Assembly (NCBI GenBank): GCA_014155875.1
Contig: JACEFZ010011456.1
Span: 524,501 to 588,500 of the forward strand
DNA length: 64,000 nucleotides
Direction of reading: 5' to 3'
DNA from: Cepaea nemoralis
Lineage: Eukaryota > Mollusca > Gastropoda > Stylommatophora > Helicidae
The stretch's first letter is position 1, and each line of letters begins with the position of its first letter. The notes beneath the pieces were generated by a model. That model ran no database searches and was not told the origin of the DNA. It saw only the letters and a program-made list of their open reading frames with translations. A program made the position numbers and the translations under genes. Positions 1 through 10,154 of this stretch are shown in pieces.

Positions 1-1434
1 TACACTAGTCCTGTTTTGACGAATGTTACACTAGTCCTGTTTTGACCAATGTTACACTAGTCCTGTTTTGACGAATGTTACACTAGCACAGTTTTGACGA
101 ATGTTACACTAGCACAGTTTTGACCAATGTTACACTAGCACAGTTTTGACGAATGTTACATTAGCACAGTTTTGATGAATGTTACACTAGCACTGTTTTG
201 ACCAATGTTACACTAGCACTGTTTTGACCAATGTTACACTAGTCCTGTTTTGACCAATGTTACACTAGCACTGTTTTGACCAATGTTACAATAGCACTGT
301 TTTGACCAAAGTTACAATAGCACTGTTTTGACCAATGTTACACTAGCACTGTTTTGACCAATGTTACACTAGCACTGTTTTGACCAATGTTACACTAGCA
401 CTGTTTTGACCAATGTTACAATAGCACTGTTTTGACCAATGTTACAATAGCACTGTTTTGACCAATGTTACAATAGCACTGTTTTGACCAATGTTACAAT
501 AGCACTGTTTTGACCAATGTTACAATAGCACTGTTTTGACCAATGTTACGCTAGCACTGTTTTGACCAATGTTATGCTAGCACTGTTTTGACCAATGTTA
601 CAATAGCACTGTTTTGACCAATGTTACAATAGCACTGTTTTGACCAATGTTACACTAGCACTGCTTTGACCAATGTTACACTAGCACTGTTTTGACCAAT
701 GTTACAATAGCACTGTTTTGACCAATGTTACAATAGCACTGTTTTGACCAATGTTACAATAGCACTGTTTTGACCAATGTTACAATAGCACTGTTTTGAC
801 CAATGTTACAATAGCACTGTTTAGACCAATGTTACACTAGCACTGTTTTGACCAATGTTACACTAGCACTGTTTTGACCAATGTTACACTAGCACTGTTT
901 TGACCAATGTTACAATAGCACTGTTTTGACCAATGTTACAATAGCACTGTTTTGACCAATGTTACACTAGCACTCTTTTGACCAATGTTACACTAGCACT
1001 GTTTTGACGAATGTGACACTAGTCCTGTTTTGACCAATGTTACTCTAGCACTGTTTTAACCAATGTTACAATAGCACTGTTTTGACCAATGTTACAATAG
1101 CACTGTTTTGACCAATGTTACACTAGCACTGTTTTGACCAATGTTACAATAGCACTGTTTTGACCAATGTTACACTAGCACTGTTTTGACCAATGTTACA
1201 ATAGCTCTGTTTCGACCAATGTTACAATAGCACTGTTTTGACCAATGTTACACTAGCACGGTTTTGACCAATGTTACACTAGCACTGTTTTGACCAATGT
1301 TACACTAGCACTGTTTTGACGAATGTTACACTGGCGCCGTGTTGGCGAATGTTACGCTGGCATTGTTTTGATGAATGTTACACTAGCACTGACTTGACAA
1401 ATGTTACACTGCCACCGTTTTGATGAATGTTCCA
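1..1434. repeat. 26-bp minisatellite array, left part
   Basis: About 55 head-to-tail copies of a 26-bp unit built around ACTAGCACTGTTTTGAC followed by (C/G)AATGTTAC. The array is already running at base 1, so its left edge is outside the window. Units differ at a few sites, mainly ACACTAG versus ACAATAG, TCCTG versus CACTG, and GACC versus GACG. Runs of the same variant are adjacent, which suggests local unit duplication. Units near 1325-1434 are more diverged, as is typical of array edges. There are no unique spacers between units and no coding potential. Confidence 0.97.
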
Positions 1435-1735
1435 TCAATCCATCATGTGCCGTGCCGATAAGCGTGGGCTGTCATGTTCTGCCATCTCACTCGATCACCA
1501 GAGTCATGGATCAGCTCCATGTTCCTGTCTCGACCATGCCATGTGGCCAAGCCATCCAGGTATTTACTTCTCGGTCTTCCCCTTGGTCTCTTCCCTGCGA
1601 TCTTGCCAGTTGTCACCAAGTTCTCCAAGTCACTTCTCATAACATGCCCAAAAAGTGTTGACCATCTACGTCTAATGACTCTAATCAGTTTACTATCTTC
1701 ATTCGATTCTTGAAGGACTCGTTCATTGGTTTTGA
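1435..1735 (-). mobile_element. LINE-A 3' end fragment inserted in the 26-bp array
   Basis: On the minus strand this reads as the C-terminal end of a non-LTR retrotransposon polyprotein. It contains L-E-N-L-V-T-T-G-K-I, then R-P-R-G-R-P-R-S-K-Y-L-D-G-L and W-H-G-R-D-R-N, ending in A-Y-R-H-G-T and a stop. The same segment occurs at 3076-3545, 7984-9054, 17360-17650 and 55603-56265. The 3' end is a GATGG-type tail, seen on the plus strand as CATCAATCCATCATG. Only about 300 bp survive, the usual result of 5' truncation. 26-bp units resume on its other side. The LINE clade is not resolved; an RTE-like or Jockey-like element is possible. Confidence 0.85.
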
Positions 1736-1860
1736 ATGAATGTTACACTAGCACAATTTTGACGAATTTTACGCTAGCACTGTGTTGACGAATGTTACAC
1801 TAGCACTGTGTTGACGAATGTTACACTAGCACTGTTTTGATGAATGTTACAATAGCATCG
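1736..1860. repeat. 26-bp minisatellite array, right remnant
   Basis: Four to five more units of the same 26-bp repeat continue after the LINE-A fragment, then stop near the CGACCCGGG at 1858-1866. These units are more diverged than those in the main array. Confidence 0.9.
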
Positions 1861-1970
1861 ACCCGGGAACCATAAGATTAAACAGAAAAGATAAAACAGT
1901 TAATTCAACGATTGGACGAGACGGGGATATGCAATTATTAACTTTATCTTACTCCCTTTTGTTAGTAGTA

Positions 1971-2139
1971 TCTTCTTCTTCTTCTTCTTCTTCTTCTTCT
2001 TCTTCTTCTTCTTCTTCTTCTTCTTCTTCTTCTTCTTCTTCTTCTTCTTCTTCTTCCTGCTCCCTCTCCTCTTCCCCCGCCTCCTTCCCACACACACACA
2101 CAATGATAGAGAGAGAGGAAGGAGGAGAGAGAGAGAGAG

Positions 2140-2191
<52 letters not shown>
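1971..2191. repeat. (TTC)n and (GA)n microsatellites
   Basis: A pure (TTC)n tract at 1971-2056 is followed by a short CT/CA-rich bridge and an imperfect (GA)n tract to 2191. Long poly-Ser, poly-Lys and Ser-Leu reading frames here are translations of the repeat and not genes. Confidence 0.97.
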
Positions 2192-2196
<5 letters not shown>

Positions 2197-2424
2197 ATCA
2201 ACAGCCGCATGATGTAGTTTACACGAACAATGTTGCACTTTTAGCAGACTTACATTCAGTGTCAACTCTTGCATCTGAAACCAAGCACACGCTTTAACGT
2301 ATAGTCATCATGTTTAATGACGTGTAACAATTAGTACAACGTAAAGAAATGACCCTTTCCCACACCATGGGTCGTATTGGGTACATGGTGCTAGCTCCGT
2401 ATTTTTTTTTATAGACCAATAATC

Positions 2425-2763
2425 CAGTGGTTCTCAACCTTTTTTGGCCCATGCACACTATGTCAGAATGTCGTTCCCCTCTTTCCAGCGAAAAAAAAGG
2501 AGAAGAATTCCTCCTTTCTAAAATGGTTAGCCTCAAAAGGTGCATTTTTAAATATTCACAATACTTTATTAATACACCAAATTAATCATATTACAATAAA
2601 CAAACAGTTAAAACGTCAAAGAATTGTCACTTAATAGGATATTGTGCCTGAAGCTATTTTGTGTCTGCCAATCTGTAGTCTTAATCTTCCCCCCCCCCCA
2701 CCCCTTTCTGGAAACCCTAAAATTCTCCCCTAGGGAAAATTCCCCACCGGTTGAGAACCACTG
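2425..2763 (+). mobile_element. hAT-type MITE (copy 1) with terminal inverted repeats
   Basis: The element begins CAGTGGTTCTCAACC and ends with its inverted complement GGTTGAGAACCACTG. It is flanked by an 8-bp near-perfect target duplication, CAATAATC on the left and CAATAGTC on the right. The 15-bp end and 8-bp duplication are characteristic of the hAT superfamily; mammalian Charlie/MER5-type elements have a similar end. The interior is about 310 bp, non-coding, with C-rich segments near both ends. It matches the elements at 20961, 22416 and, inverted, 62055. It has no transposase and would depend on one supplied in trans. Confidence 0.9.
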
Positions 2764-3075
2764 CAATAGTCTGTATAGCTACCAATTCTCCAAGGTGTTT
2801 ACAATTAGGTGGTTTATACAATTTACAATAACTTGGTTTATGCAGACAGAAAGACTTCATTGTGACTGTGTGATTACCGCGGAGTTAACAAATGCTTCCC
2901 ATTCGAGCAGTATATGTGACAATGTGAATTATGTATTTCAGCCAAAACATGATTCATCTGTTCACTCCATACGATATATAACTGCGGTATGCGCCTGTCG
3001 TGATGCAACGAAATATGCCAGGCAATACATTACGCAACCTTTTGCGTGTACCTTCTGTGTTAAGTTTAAAGTGAT

Positions 3076-3545
3076 TATATGTCCATCAAACCATCCATCC
3101 ATCATGTGCCATGCCGGAAAGCGTGGGCAGTCATGATTCACCATTTCACTCGATCACCAGAGTCGAGGATCAACTCAGTGTTCTTGTCTCGACCATGCCA
3201 CGTGGTTAAACCATCCAGATATTTACTTCTCTGTCTTCCCCTTGTTCTCTTCCCCTCGATCGTGCCAGTTGTCACCAAGTTCTCCAATTCATTTCTTCTC
3301 ATAACATGTCCAAAGAATGTTGACTGTCTACGTCTAATTTCTCTAATCACTTTACGATTTTCATTTGTTTCTTGTAAGATTTGGTCCTTTGTTTTTCTAT
3401 CTGTCCATGGTATTCTTTGCATTCTCCCCAGAAACCACTTTTCCACAGCCAACATATGTTTTTCAGCTTGACTGTTCATTGTCCATGCTTCACATCCATA
3501 CAAAAGTTCAGGTTCTGTCTAGCACCTCAACACTATTTTTCTCGT
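3076..3545 (-). mobile_element. LINE-A 3' fragment, RT C-terminal region
   Basis: The minus strand holds an open stretch (3138-3503) with Y-G-C-E-A-W-T-M, F-F-G-H-V-M-R-R-N-E-L, R-S-K-Y-L-D-G-L and S-G-D-R-V-K-W. This is the region downstream of the reverse transcriptase domain of non-LTR elements. It has the same order and spacing as the copy at 8620-9040. The 3' end lies at the CATCCATCCATC run near 3093. Catalytic residues are missing because of 5' truncation. Confidence 0.9.
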
Positions 3546-3835
3546 ATATTATATGTCCCGGCAAGTTTAAGATGATTATATGTCCCGGCAAGTGTAATAT
3601 GATTATATGTCTCAGCAAGTTTAATATGATTATATGTCCCGGAAAGTTTTATGTCCCGGCAAGTTTAATATGATTATATGTTCCAGCAAGTTTAATATGA
3701 TTATATGTCCCGGAAAGTTTAATGTGATTATATGTCCCAGCTAGTATGATTGTATGTCCCAGCAAGTTTAATATGATTATATGTCCCAGCAAGTTTAATA
3801 TGATTATATTATATGTCTCAGGAAGTTTAATATGA
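3546..3835. repeat. About 27-bp minisatellite
   Basis: Roughly ten imperfect tandem copies of a unit containing TATATGTCCCGGCAAGTTTA followed by ATATGAT. It abuts the 5' (truncated) edge of the LINE-A fragment. Some units are shortened or lengthened. Confidence 0.92.
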
Positions 3836-4589
3836 TTGATGAAGCTAAGGGCAGAATGAGAACCGAGCCTGGGTGTATTTCTTTCTCTTCTCTTTCTGCT
3901 TGAATCCTCGGGGCCAACTTTGTACAGGAGCCTGGCGAAGTTGTAGGCATGTTATGTCAAAATAAACCAGGTTCTACTCCCGTTTGATGAACCTGGCTGC
4001 AGGCACAGACAGTTCGTGAGATAGAAATCCTGCGGGTAACGGTAAAGCACGGAGGGTGACCTAGAAACGCGAACTGGAATCCCGGAGAATAGCCTAAAAC
4101 TCCGGGGTACAAAAGAAGGCCGGCTTTCACCGTGCAGTTCGTCAGGGTCGTGGGTCTACATCCGCTGCCAACGAACGGCGTTCCCATGTGCGGTATAGTG
4201 TGCACGGTGCGTAGCGGACCCCTCCTGCGTGGCTGGTGAAATCGCAGGTTACGAGTTCGTCGTAAGGACACCGTCTATTGTAGGTTTCGTTAACTTCTTG
4301 AACTATTTGTTCGCGTCTTGGCCCCGAACTTTCGGAATGCGGATTTAGATTTGTTCACCCTACATGTATTTATTGTTTTTATCCGTGAGAATTATCGGTA
4401 CAGAATATATTTCTACCAGTGTTTTATTCATTGCAGTCAATAATGAGGGAGGGTCAACTGCGGTCATCATCACTTGGTGGCATCTCCGCATTGAAGGTCG
4501 GATGTAAGGAGTCCCCAACACCTTCTGTCCTGTCTTCAGGATGCATTCTTGCAGGCTTCCTCCAGTCCATCTCTTGATTTTGTCTGTTT
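3836..4589. other. Unassigned intergenic sequence
   Basis: A minus-strand frame of about 104 codons at 3957-4271 has no recognisable domain, splice context or copy elsewhere in the window. I see nothing else that can be supported. Confidence 0.5.
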
Positions 4590-4631
4590 TATTTTTCTCT
4601 CTCTCTTTCCCTCTCGCCGTATCTCTTTCTG

Positions 4632-4682
<51 letters not shown>

Positions 4683-4752
4683 CGCTGTGTGTCTATCTCT
4701 CTGTCTGCTTCTCTCTGTCTGTCTGTCTCTCTCTGTCTGTCGCTCCCTGTCG

Positions 4753-4799
<47 letters not shown>

Positions 4800-4912
4800 G
4801 TTTGTTTGTCTCTATCTGCATATGTATGTTTGTCTCTCTGCGTCTCTCTGTATGTTTGTCTCCCTCTGTGTGTTTGTCACTCTGTTTGTCGGTCTGTCTC
4901 TCTTTCTTGTGC
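4590..4912. repeat. CT-rich low-complexity tract
   Basis: Runs of (TC)n at 4636-4680 and 4755-4791 are interspersed with (TCTG)n-like and TGTTTGTC segments. Apparent Ser/Leu-rich and Glu/Arg-rich reading frames on the two strands are by-products. Confidence 0.95.
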
Positions 4913-5737
4913 CTGTTATCTCTAGTTGAATCATATGTCCTTACTGTTATCTCTAGTTGAATCATATGCCCTGACTGTTATCTCTAGTTGATCATATATC
5001 TTTAATTAACCAACTCACCCCAAGCCGTCCTATGCTTTGTTATCCCACACATATTGAGCTATCCAAACTTCTTAGCGTTTTCTCCTCCCCCATCACACCA
5101 CACCACACCACATATAGAACGGCCTCCTTTCCTGTCACTTAGCTGATGTATTCATGTTTCTTTATCTCTAGACTTGTTCATGGCTGGTTAGAATTCGGGG
5201 CTAGTTTTTTTACGGGATGGAAAAGCCTGCATCAAAGCCCAACCTTCTTTAGTGGCTTCTTACGACATACATGGTAGGCTACATTGTTACTGTTCTTTGC
5301 TTCGGGCTCCTTTACCACAGGGGTGGGTACACATGTGGGGATGCAGTTATTCCCATCTCCACAGTTAGAATTGACTACAGTGGCTTTCTGTACTGGGTAT
5401 TCGCGTGTACATTCTGTTAGGCTGTATCCTGGCCGTGTCTTGAGGCTGTCTTTCCATTTTTTTCCCTTCAACTTTCCCCTGCATTATGGAGTTTAATAAA
5501 TTAGTATGTCTCATTCTCCATCTTTTGTCATTTCCCCATGCCTATTGTATTTCCATGTGACATCATACAATGAATTGCCTTGTACTGTTTCGCCGAGCCT
5601 GTTGCCCAGTCCATCTACAAGTCAGCAGGTTTGAGCCTCTCTTAGTCTAGTTCCTTTCCCCTGGCCTGTCCGACAAGGAAGATCCTACCAGTAGCTGCAT
5701 AGCTCTTGGGGTCATTGGAACACGTAAGCCTCTTCAG
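4913..5737. other. Mostly unassigned; short 28-bp direct repeat
   Basis: At 4915-4998 a segment reading TTATCTCTAGTTGAATCATA recurs about three times (28-bp period). The rest of the interval shows no gene, RNA or recognisable element. Confidence 0.5.
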
Positions 5738-5972
5738 CCGGTCTCCCTGGCGAAGGCGTTAACGACTTTCTCCATAATCCCGTATATCCACGTGAGGAAC
5801 ACAGCTGCGCGAGATTCGGTAGCGGATCGCGTCACGTTGGTTACTTAGGGGTATGTGAGCCAGTCGCTCAGAAAGCAATGGTAAACTACTGAGCGTAATC
5901 TTGCCAAGAACATCAACAACAGATGGAAAATCCTGGTGTTGACTGCAATGTCCTGTAAGTGATATGCAATTA
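5738..5972 (+). mobile_element. SINE2 copy
   Basis: A diverged copy of a short repeat seen many times in the window. It has a tRNA-like head (CCCTGGCGAAGGCGTTAACG, then GAACACAGCTGCGCGA), a body with CAGAAAGCAATGGTAAACTA, and a 3' end reading GTTGACTGCAATGTCCTGTA followed by ATATGCAATT and an A-run. The head resembles Pol III A- and B-boxes. Related copies begin near 15060, 22805, 23965, 29105, 35800, 43275, 48385 and 63893. Confidence 0.8.
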
Positions 5973-6085
5973 AAAAAAAAATAGAAGCCTCTTCAAAGTG
6001 GAGACCCAGAGATTGTCATGTCCAAAGTGTCTCTAATGTCATGTGTCCCATTTCGTACTGGACGATCCTTTTCTCTTTAAAACAA

Positions 6086-6402
6086 AGTCGCTTAAAATTC
6101 GACAGGATCGACTTCATTGCACCGGGCTTATCTCAGCTGGCTCAGTCTCCGCAGCGCGGAAAGCGTCGCACAAAGCACGAACTCCGTCGCACAAAGCACG
6201 AACTCCGTCGCACAAAGCACGAACTCCGTCGCACAAGGCACGAACTCCGTTGCACAAAGCACGAACTCCGTATCTCCAGCGACGACGCTCAGGAGTCTCC
6301 GAAAAAATGCAGTCGTGAACCGAAGGATGCGTCCCGGAATCGAACCCACAACCTTCGGAGCCCGAGTCAGATGGCTTGACCACTTCGCCACGGAGACTTC
6401 CT
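6086..6402 (-). mobile_element. SINE1 copy with internal tandem expansion
   Basis: On the minus strand it starts at CCGTGGCGAAGTGGTCAAGC, which matches a Pol III A-box. A B-box-like GGTTCGATTCC follows, and it ends in the conserved tail CCCGGTGCAATGAAGTCGAT. Compared with the copy at 28480-28696 it contains about five tandem copies of a 21-bp segment based on CGTCGCACAAAGCACGAACT, at about 6165-6270 on the plus strand. The element is tRNA-derived and non-coding; reading frames over it are shadows of the 21-bp repeat. Confidence 0.88.
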
Positions 6403-6544
6403 TTTCTATTTTACAGAAACTATGCATTATATCACTGTTTTCCCCAAGCCACTGCGATGTTTAATATGGACATAATACTTCAGTTCCCGCCATTTATGTG
6501 AGCCAGTTGTCTTGGATATCTAATGTGGAAAAAAGGGGGAGGGG

Positions 6545-6725
6545 GGCGCTCTGAGTAGTCTCGAGGTATGGTGTCCGCCTCGAGTGCTGGAGGTCCCGAG
6601 TTCAAGCCCCCGTGAGGGTCGGGATTTTTTCACGTGGACTTCTGGTAACAAAATTTCCCCTGGTCTCTGGGTAGTTGGATCCGACGCCCGTGTATTGTTG
6701 CGCACGTAAAAAATCCCTTTTTTTT
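6545..6725 (+). mobile_element. tRNA-like SINE head, separate family
   Basis: The segment GCGCTCTGAGTAGTCTCGAG is followed about 45 bp later by CCCGAGTTCAAGCCC, which fits a B-box. The downstream part contains CACGTGGACTTCTGG and ends near GCGCACGTAAAAAATCCC. The tRNA-like half suggests a Pol III-transcribed SINE. No second full copy is visible, so the boundaries are approximate. Confidence 0.55.
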
Positions 6726-6854
6726 CCGCGTTTCCATCCTGCTTCAGGATATTGCGGTCAACACCAGCATCTTTCAGTTTATGTTGATTCCTAGGCTAGA
6801 TTACGCTCATCAGCACGCCACGACTTTCTGATCGACCGGCTCCATACTCTCATA

Positions 6855-6965
6855 AGTCACTGGCGCGACTCGAACCACTTCTAATTCTCGTGCGCTCACG
6901 TCGACCACGAGAGTATTCGGGGTTAACGGAGAAAGCTGCTAACCCCTCGGCCAGGCAGCCGGCGT
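6855..6965 (-). mobile_element. tRNA-Leu/Ser-like SINE head
   Basis: The minus strand reads CTGCCTGGCCGAGGGGTTAG, a good class-II tRNA A-box. A GGTTCGAGTC B-box lies about 75 bp further on, with a long variable-arm-like insert between them. The T-stem does not pair, so this is not a functional tRNA gene; a SINE head or a tRNA pseudogene is more likely. Confidence 0.55.
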
Positions 6966-7227
6966 AAAAAATCCCTTGGCAGTTGGAAATCGAAAAAGCG
7001 CTTAACGGCGCTACCCGGGCAATATTTCGAGTTAAAAATCTACCCAAAGTATTTCAGGATCTGACCGGTACTACGGAGTTGTGCACTGAGCTGAGATTCT
7101 CCGAACTCAGGCTTGAGTTAGGAGTAGAACGGAGCACTTACGGGTTACACCCGTGTGCCTCGATGTTGATTCGTCGACTAAATTAACTAGGAAAAATCAC
7201 AGTAGGAAGCGTCACATTCTCTTCTTT

Positions 7228-7252
7228 CCCCCCCCCCCCCCCCCCCCCCCCC
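7228..7252. repeat. Poly-C run
   Basis: An uninterrupted run of about 25 C residues. Such runs recur at 8232 (G), 17218 (G), 20673 (G), 43651 (G) and 63603 (C). Confidence 0.95.
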
Positions 7253-7374
7253 ATCTTGGTTCCTCTACAGAGAGGACTGCTTCACGCCAGGTCTTTGACC
7301 GCTGAAACTGAGGTCAGCGTGATAGATTCTGCAAGCATGTATATGATTACTTCCGCGGGACCGATTTCATCCAG

Positions 7375-7602
7375 TGTTCTCATGACCTGCCAGGGTTACG
7401 CCATCTGCCTCGTGCACCGACGGTTGTGGGTTTGATTCCAGACTACGTCTTTTGGTTCACGAGTGCAGTTTTTCCGGAGACTCCAGAGGGTTATTCCTGG
7501 AGCTACGAAGTTCGTGCTTTGTGCGACGCGTTCGGCCGCCCTGCGGAAAGAGACAGGGTCATATGGGATAAAAACCCTATGTAGTGAAGTCGATCTTCAT
7601 GC
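7375..7602 (+). mobile_element. SINE1 copy, diverged
   Basis: Shares with the 28480 copy a B-box-like GGGTTTGATTCC, then TTTTTCCGGAGACTCCAGAG, GGAGCTACGAAGTTCGTGC, CGCCCTGCGGAAAGAGAC and GGGATAAAAACCC, ending in GTAGTGAAGTCGATC. The A-box region is eroded. Confidence 0.82.
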
Positions 7603-7983
7603 CCTCTAGACGACCTTTGCTTTTATTACGTGCCAATGTTCGTTTTGTGTTTATCGTTTTAAAAAGAATTAACTAGACCTGTTTGATATTTTTGTATATG
7701 TAGTTGTATCATGTAGCAGGGTTAGGATCGGCTAGCCTCTCCCAGGAGGGGTGAAAAGTGAAAATTAGTAGCCTGCCGATGACCCGCAGACTACACAAGT
7801 CAACCCCCACCTCCACTTGGTGCAGACCGGGAAACCATGACCGCGAGGTCATGGGCTAACGGGGCTATGGCACGCCATTGGACTCCCTATGTCAGATTTG
7901 TGTCCTAAACCTGCGACTGGCCTAGCAAGTCGGCAAGGGATATTCATACTGCTCGTAGAAAAACTAAGAAGTATAAAAGGAAT
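7603..7983. other. Unassigned, possibly LINE 5' sequence
   Basis: GC-rich non-coding sequence, including CTAGCCTCTCCCAGGAGGGG, lies directly before the LINE-A reverse transcriptase fragment. It could be LINE 5' sequence, but there is no second copy in the window to show this. Confidence 0.35.
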
Positions 7984-9054
7984 GAATCGAATTCAATGAA
8001 ACACTCTACTTAGCCTTTGTCGATCAAGAAAAGGCATTCGATAGAGTAGATAGACTTGTAAAAAACATATATTGGAAACAACAAGCTGCCATAAGAGTTG
8101 ATGATGAAGTAGGCCAATATCAGCCTATTAAGAGAGGTGTGAGACAGGGATGTGTAATGTCTCCAGATCTGTTTTCCCTGTACAGTGAAAGTATTTTCAG
8201 AAATATTGAAGATATGGAAGGAATCAACATTGGGGGGGGGGGGGGGGGGGGCGATGCATCAATAACATTAGATATGCAGATGATACAGTCTTGATTGCAG
8301 ACAATGAACAGGACCTGCAACATTTATTAGATGCAGTTGTTACACACAGTGAACAACGAGGGTTAGAATTAAATTGTAAAAAGACACAGATTATGGTCGT
8401 CACTAGGAAGAACGAAATACCACAATGTAATATACAAGTAAATGGGAATATTCTTCAACAAGTGAATAGGTACAATTATCTCGGAACAGTAATAACATCT
8501 GATGGGAGATGCCTTGAAGAGATTAGAACAAGAATCGCCATAGGCTAAAGGTAGCCTTTAGCAAGATGAAAAACATACTGACCAATAAAAAGATGTCAAT
8601 TGAAACGAGAAAAAGAGTGTTGAGGTGCTACATAGAACCTGTACTTTTATATGGATGTGAAGCTTGGACAATGAGTAGTCAAGCTGAAAAACATCTGATG
8701 GCTGTAGAAATGTGGTTTCTGAGGAAAATGCAAAGAATACCACGGACAGCCAGAAAGACCAATGAACAAGTCCTTCAAGAATCAAACGAAGATCGTAAAC
8801 TGATTAGAGACATTAGACGCAGACAGTCAAAATTGTTTGGGCATGTTATGAGAAGAAATGAATTGGAGAACTTGGTGACAACTGGTAAGATCGAAGGGAA
8901 CAGACCAAGAGGAAGACCTAGAAGCAAATACCTGGATGGCTTGGCCTCGTGGCATGGTCGAGACAGAAACACGAAGCTGATCCATGACTCTGGTGATCGA
9001 GTGAGATGGCAAAACATGACCGCCCACGCTTACCGGCATGGCACATGATGGATG
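7984..9054 (+). mobile_element. LINE-A: most complete copy, broken reverse transcriptase
   Basis: This is the longest LINE-A copy. From 8007 it reads Y-L-A-F-V-D-Q-E-K-A-F-D-R-V-D, then R-Q-G-C-V-M-S-P, the catalytic Y-A-D-D at 8273-8284, and Y-N-Y-L-G-T-V-I. Next come Y-G-C-E-A-W-T-M, F-G-H-V-M-R-R and the C-terminal H-A-Y-R-H-G-T with a stop at about 9048. These are the palm, thumb and C-terminal regions of a non-LTR reverse transcriptase. The copy is dead. About 25 residues seem to be missing after F-D-R-V-D-R, the frame shifts at the G20 run (8232-8251), and it shifts again with a stop at about 8540. The 3' end is ATGATGGATGG. The endonuclease domain is absent. Confidence 0.93.
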
Positions 9055-9640
9055 GAGAGTAGATAGAAACAAGCTGTGGGAAATCCTTAAACAATATGGA
9101 GTGAGTACACATCTAACAAACCTATGTAGAAGCTTATACAGCAACAGTGAATGCATGGTGAGAGCATCTGGAGGACACTCAGAACCCTTCACCATAAGAT
9201 CTGGAGTACGACAAGGTTGCGTCCTGTCCATGAATAGTCTAAACGAAATGTGTAGGGAACATAACATGAAAATTAGCACAAGCAAAACAGAGGTAATGAC
9301 TATGACCAAAGAGGAAAATAAAACAACAATAACAATTCACCTTAACGAACATCCCTTGGAACAAGTAAAGAGTTTCAAGTACCTAGGAAGTATATCATCA
9401 AGTGGCAGATCAGAAGACGAGATCGAAAATAGATGCAATAAGACAAACCAACTCATTGGATAAATGGCACCAATACTAAAGAACAAACATGTATCAGTAA
9501 CTACTAAGAAAGCACTTTTTAACACAATCTTCCTACCAACTCTATGTTACCAATGCCAAACCTGGACAATGACGTAAAAAGAGAAAAGAAAAATCACAAC
9601 AGAAATTAGATGCCTGAGAAGAATACTTACTCAACGTATC
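9055..9640 (+). mobile_element. Second LINE fragment with YADD region deleted
   Basis: Begins exactly where the LINE-A tail ends, with R-V-D-R-N-K-L-W-E-I-L-K-Q-Y-G, then S-G-V-R-Q-G-C-V-L-S. It then jumps to N-M-K-I-S-T-S-K-T-E-V-M, F-K-Y-L-G-S-I-S and, in decayed frames, L-P-T-L-C-Y-Q-C-Q-T-W-T-M. About 60-80 residues containing the catalytic YxDD are missing between the R-Q-G-C and S-K-T-E-V-M motifs. The sequence differs clearly from LINE-A, so this is a different lineage. A stop follows at 9463 and another at about 9578. Confidence 0.88.
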
Positions 9641-10008
9641 AAGAAGAGATATGCTTTCTGCGGAGCTATGTTCCGTATCTTGCTCAGAAGTAGGATCTGT
9701 GTTACATTTTCCTCCTCTTGCATTTCAAACCATTTGATGCACTTTGTTAACATTGTTACTGCTTCTGAATGGCTAGCTGTAGGTGTTTTATTAAGAACTA
9801 TTCCTTCAACATCATCAATTTCTTCATCTTCAATGGCAGTCACACTAGAAACAATTTAATCATCATTCAAAATTTCAAAGCCTCCATCCATTTTGTCACA
9901 TTCCAACCGATCTGCACAACACTAACAGTCTCAGTTCCTTCAGTTTCGTCAATAGGTTCAGGCAAGAGTTTATTCCACCCATTCTGTAGGTTAGACCTCT
10001 AAGGTCAA
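9641..10008 (-). mobile_element. Tigger/pogo-like transposase C-terminal remnant
   Basis: The minus strand reads L-Q-N-G-W-N-K-L-L-P-E near 9975 and W-N-V-T-K-W-M-E-A-L-K-F. After a frame break it reads A-I-E-D-E-E-I-D-D-V-E-G-I-V, then S-E-A-V-T-M-L-T-K-C-I-K-W-F-E and E-E-N-V-T-Q-I-L-L-L. The (C/G)W.KL(L/W)P motif followed by an acidic segment and a terminal helical segment resembles the C-terminal part of Tigger/CENP-B-type DDE transposases. In-frame stops and missing catalytic domains make it a fossil. Its right edge lies about 150 bp before the zinc-finger exon. Confidence 0.62.
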
Positions 10009-10154
10009 CCCAGGCAGTAGATACATTGAAAATAGCGTCCTTTATCTCTTCTTCTTTATTTTTTAGATGATGATGGATAATAGAAACTGTCGATTAAACG
10101 AGTGATGGTTAATTGAAGTTTCACTTTATCACACATTGTTATTTTTATTCTCAG

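Noticed and set aside
1..1434. CRISPR-like array of direct repeats
   Set aside because: Units are directly adjacent with no unique spacers, and the genome is eukaryotic.
1900..2297. Poly-Lys, poly-Ser and Ser-Leu reading frames on both strands
   Set aside because: They are translations of (TTC)n and (GA)n microsatellites. The same holds for frames at 4541-4965, 15248-15616, 18223-18687, 36354-37042, 45259-45593, 54798-55299 and 61184-61606.
2294..2545. 83-codon minus-strand frame
   Set aside because: It overlaps the end of a non-coding MITE.
3957..4271. Minus-strand frame of 104 codons
   Set aside because: No recognisable motif or gene context, so left as unassigned.
6855..6965. Functional tRNA-Leu gene on the minus strand
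   Set aside because: A- and B-box are present but the T-stem does not pair.
8566..9048. Host gene of 160 codons
   Set aside because: It is the C-terminal part of a LINE protein repeated at several other places in the window.
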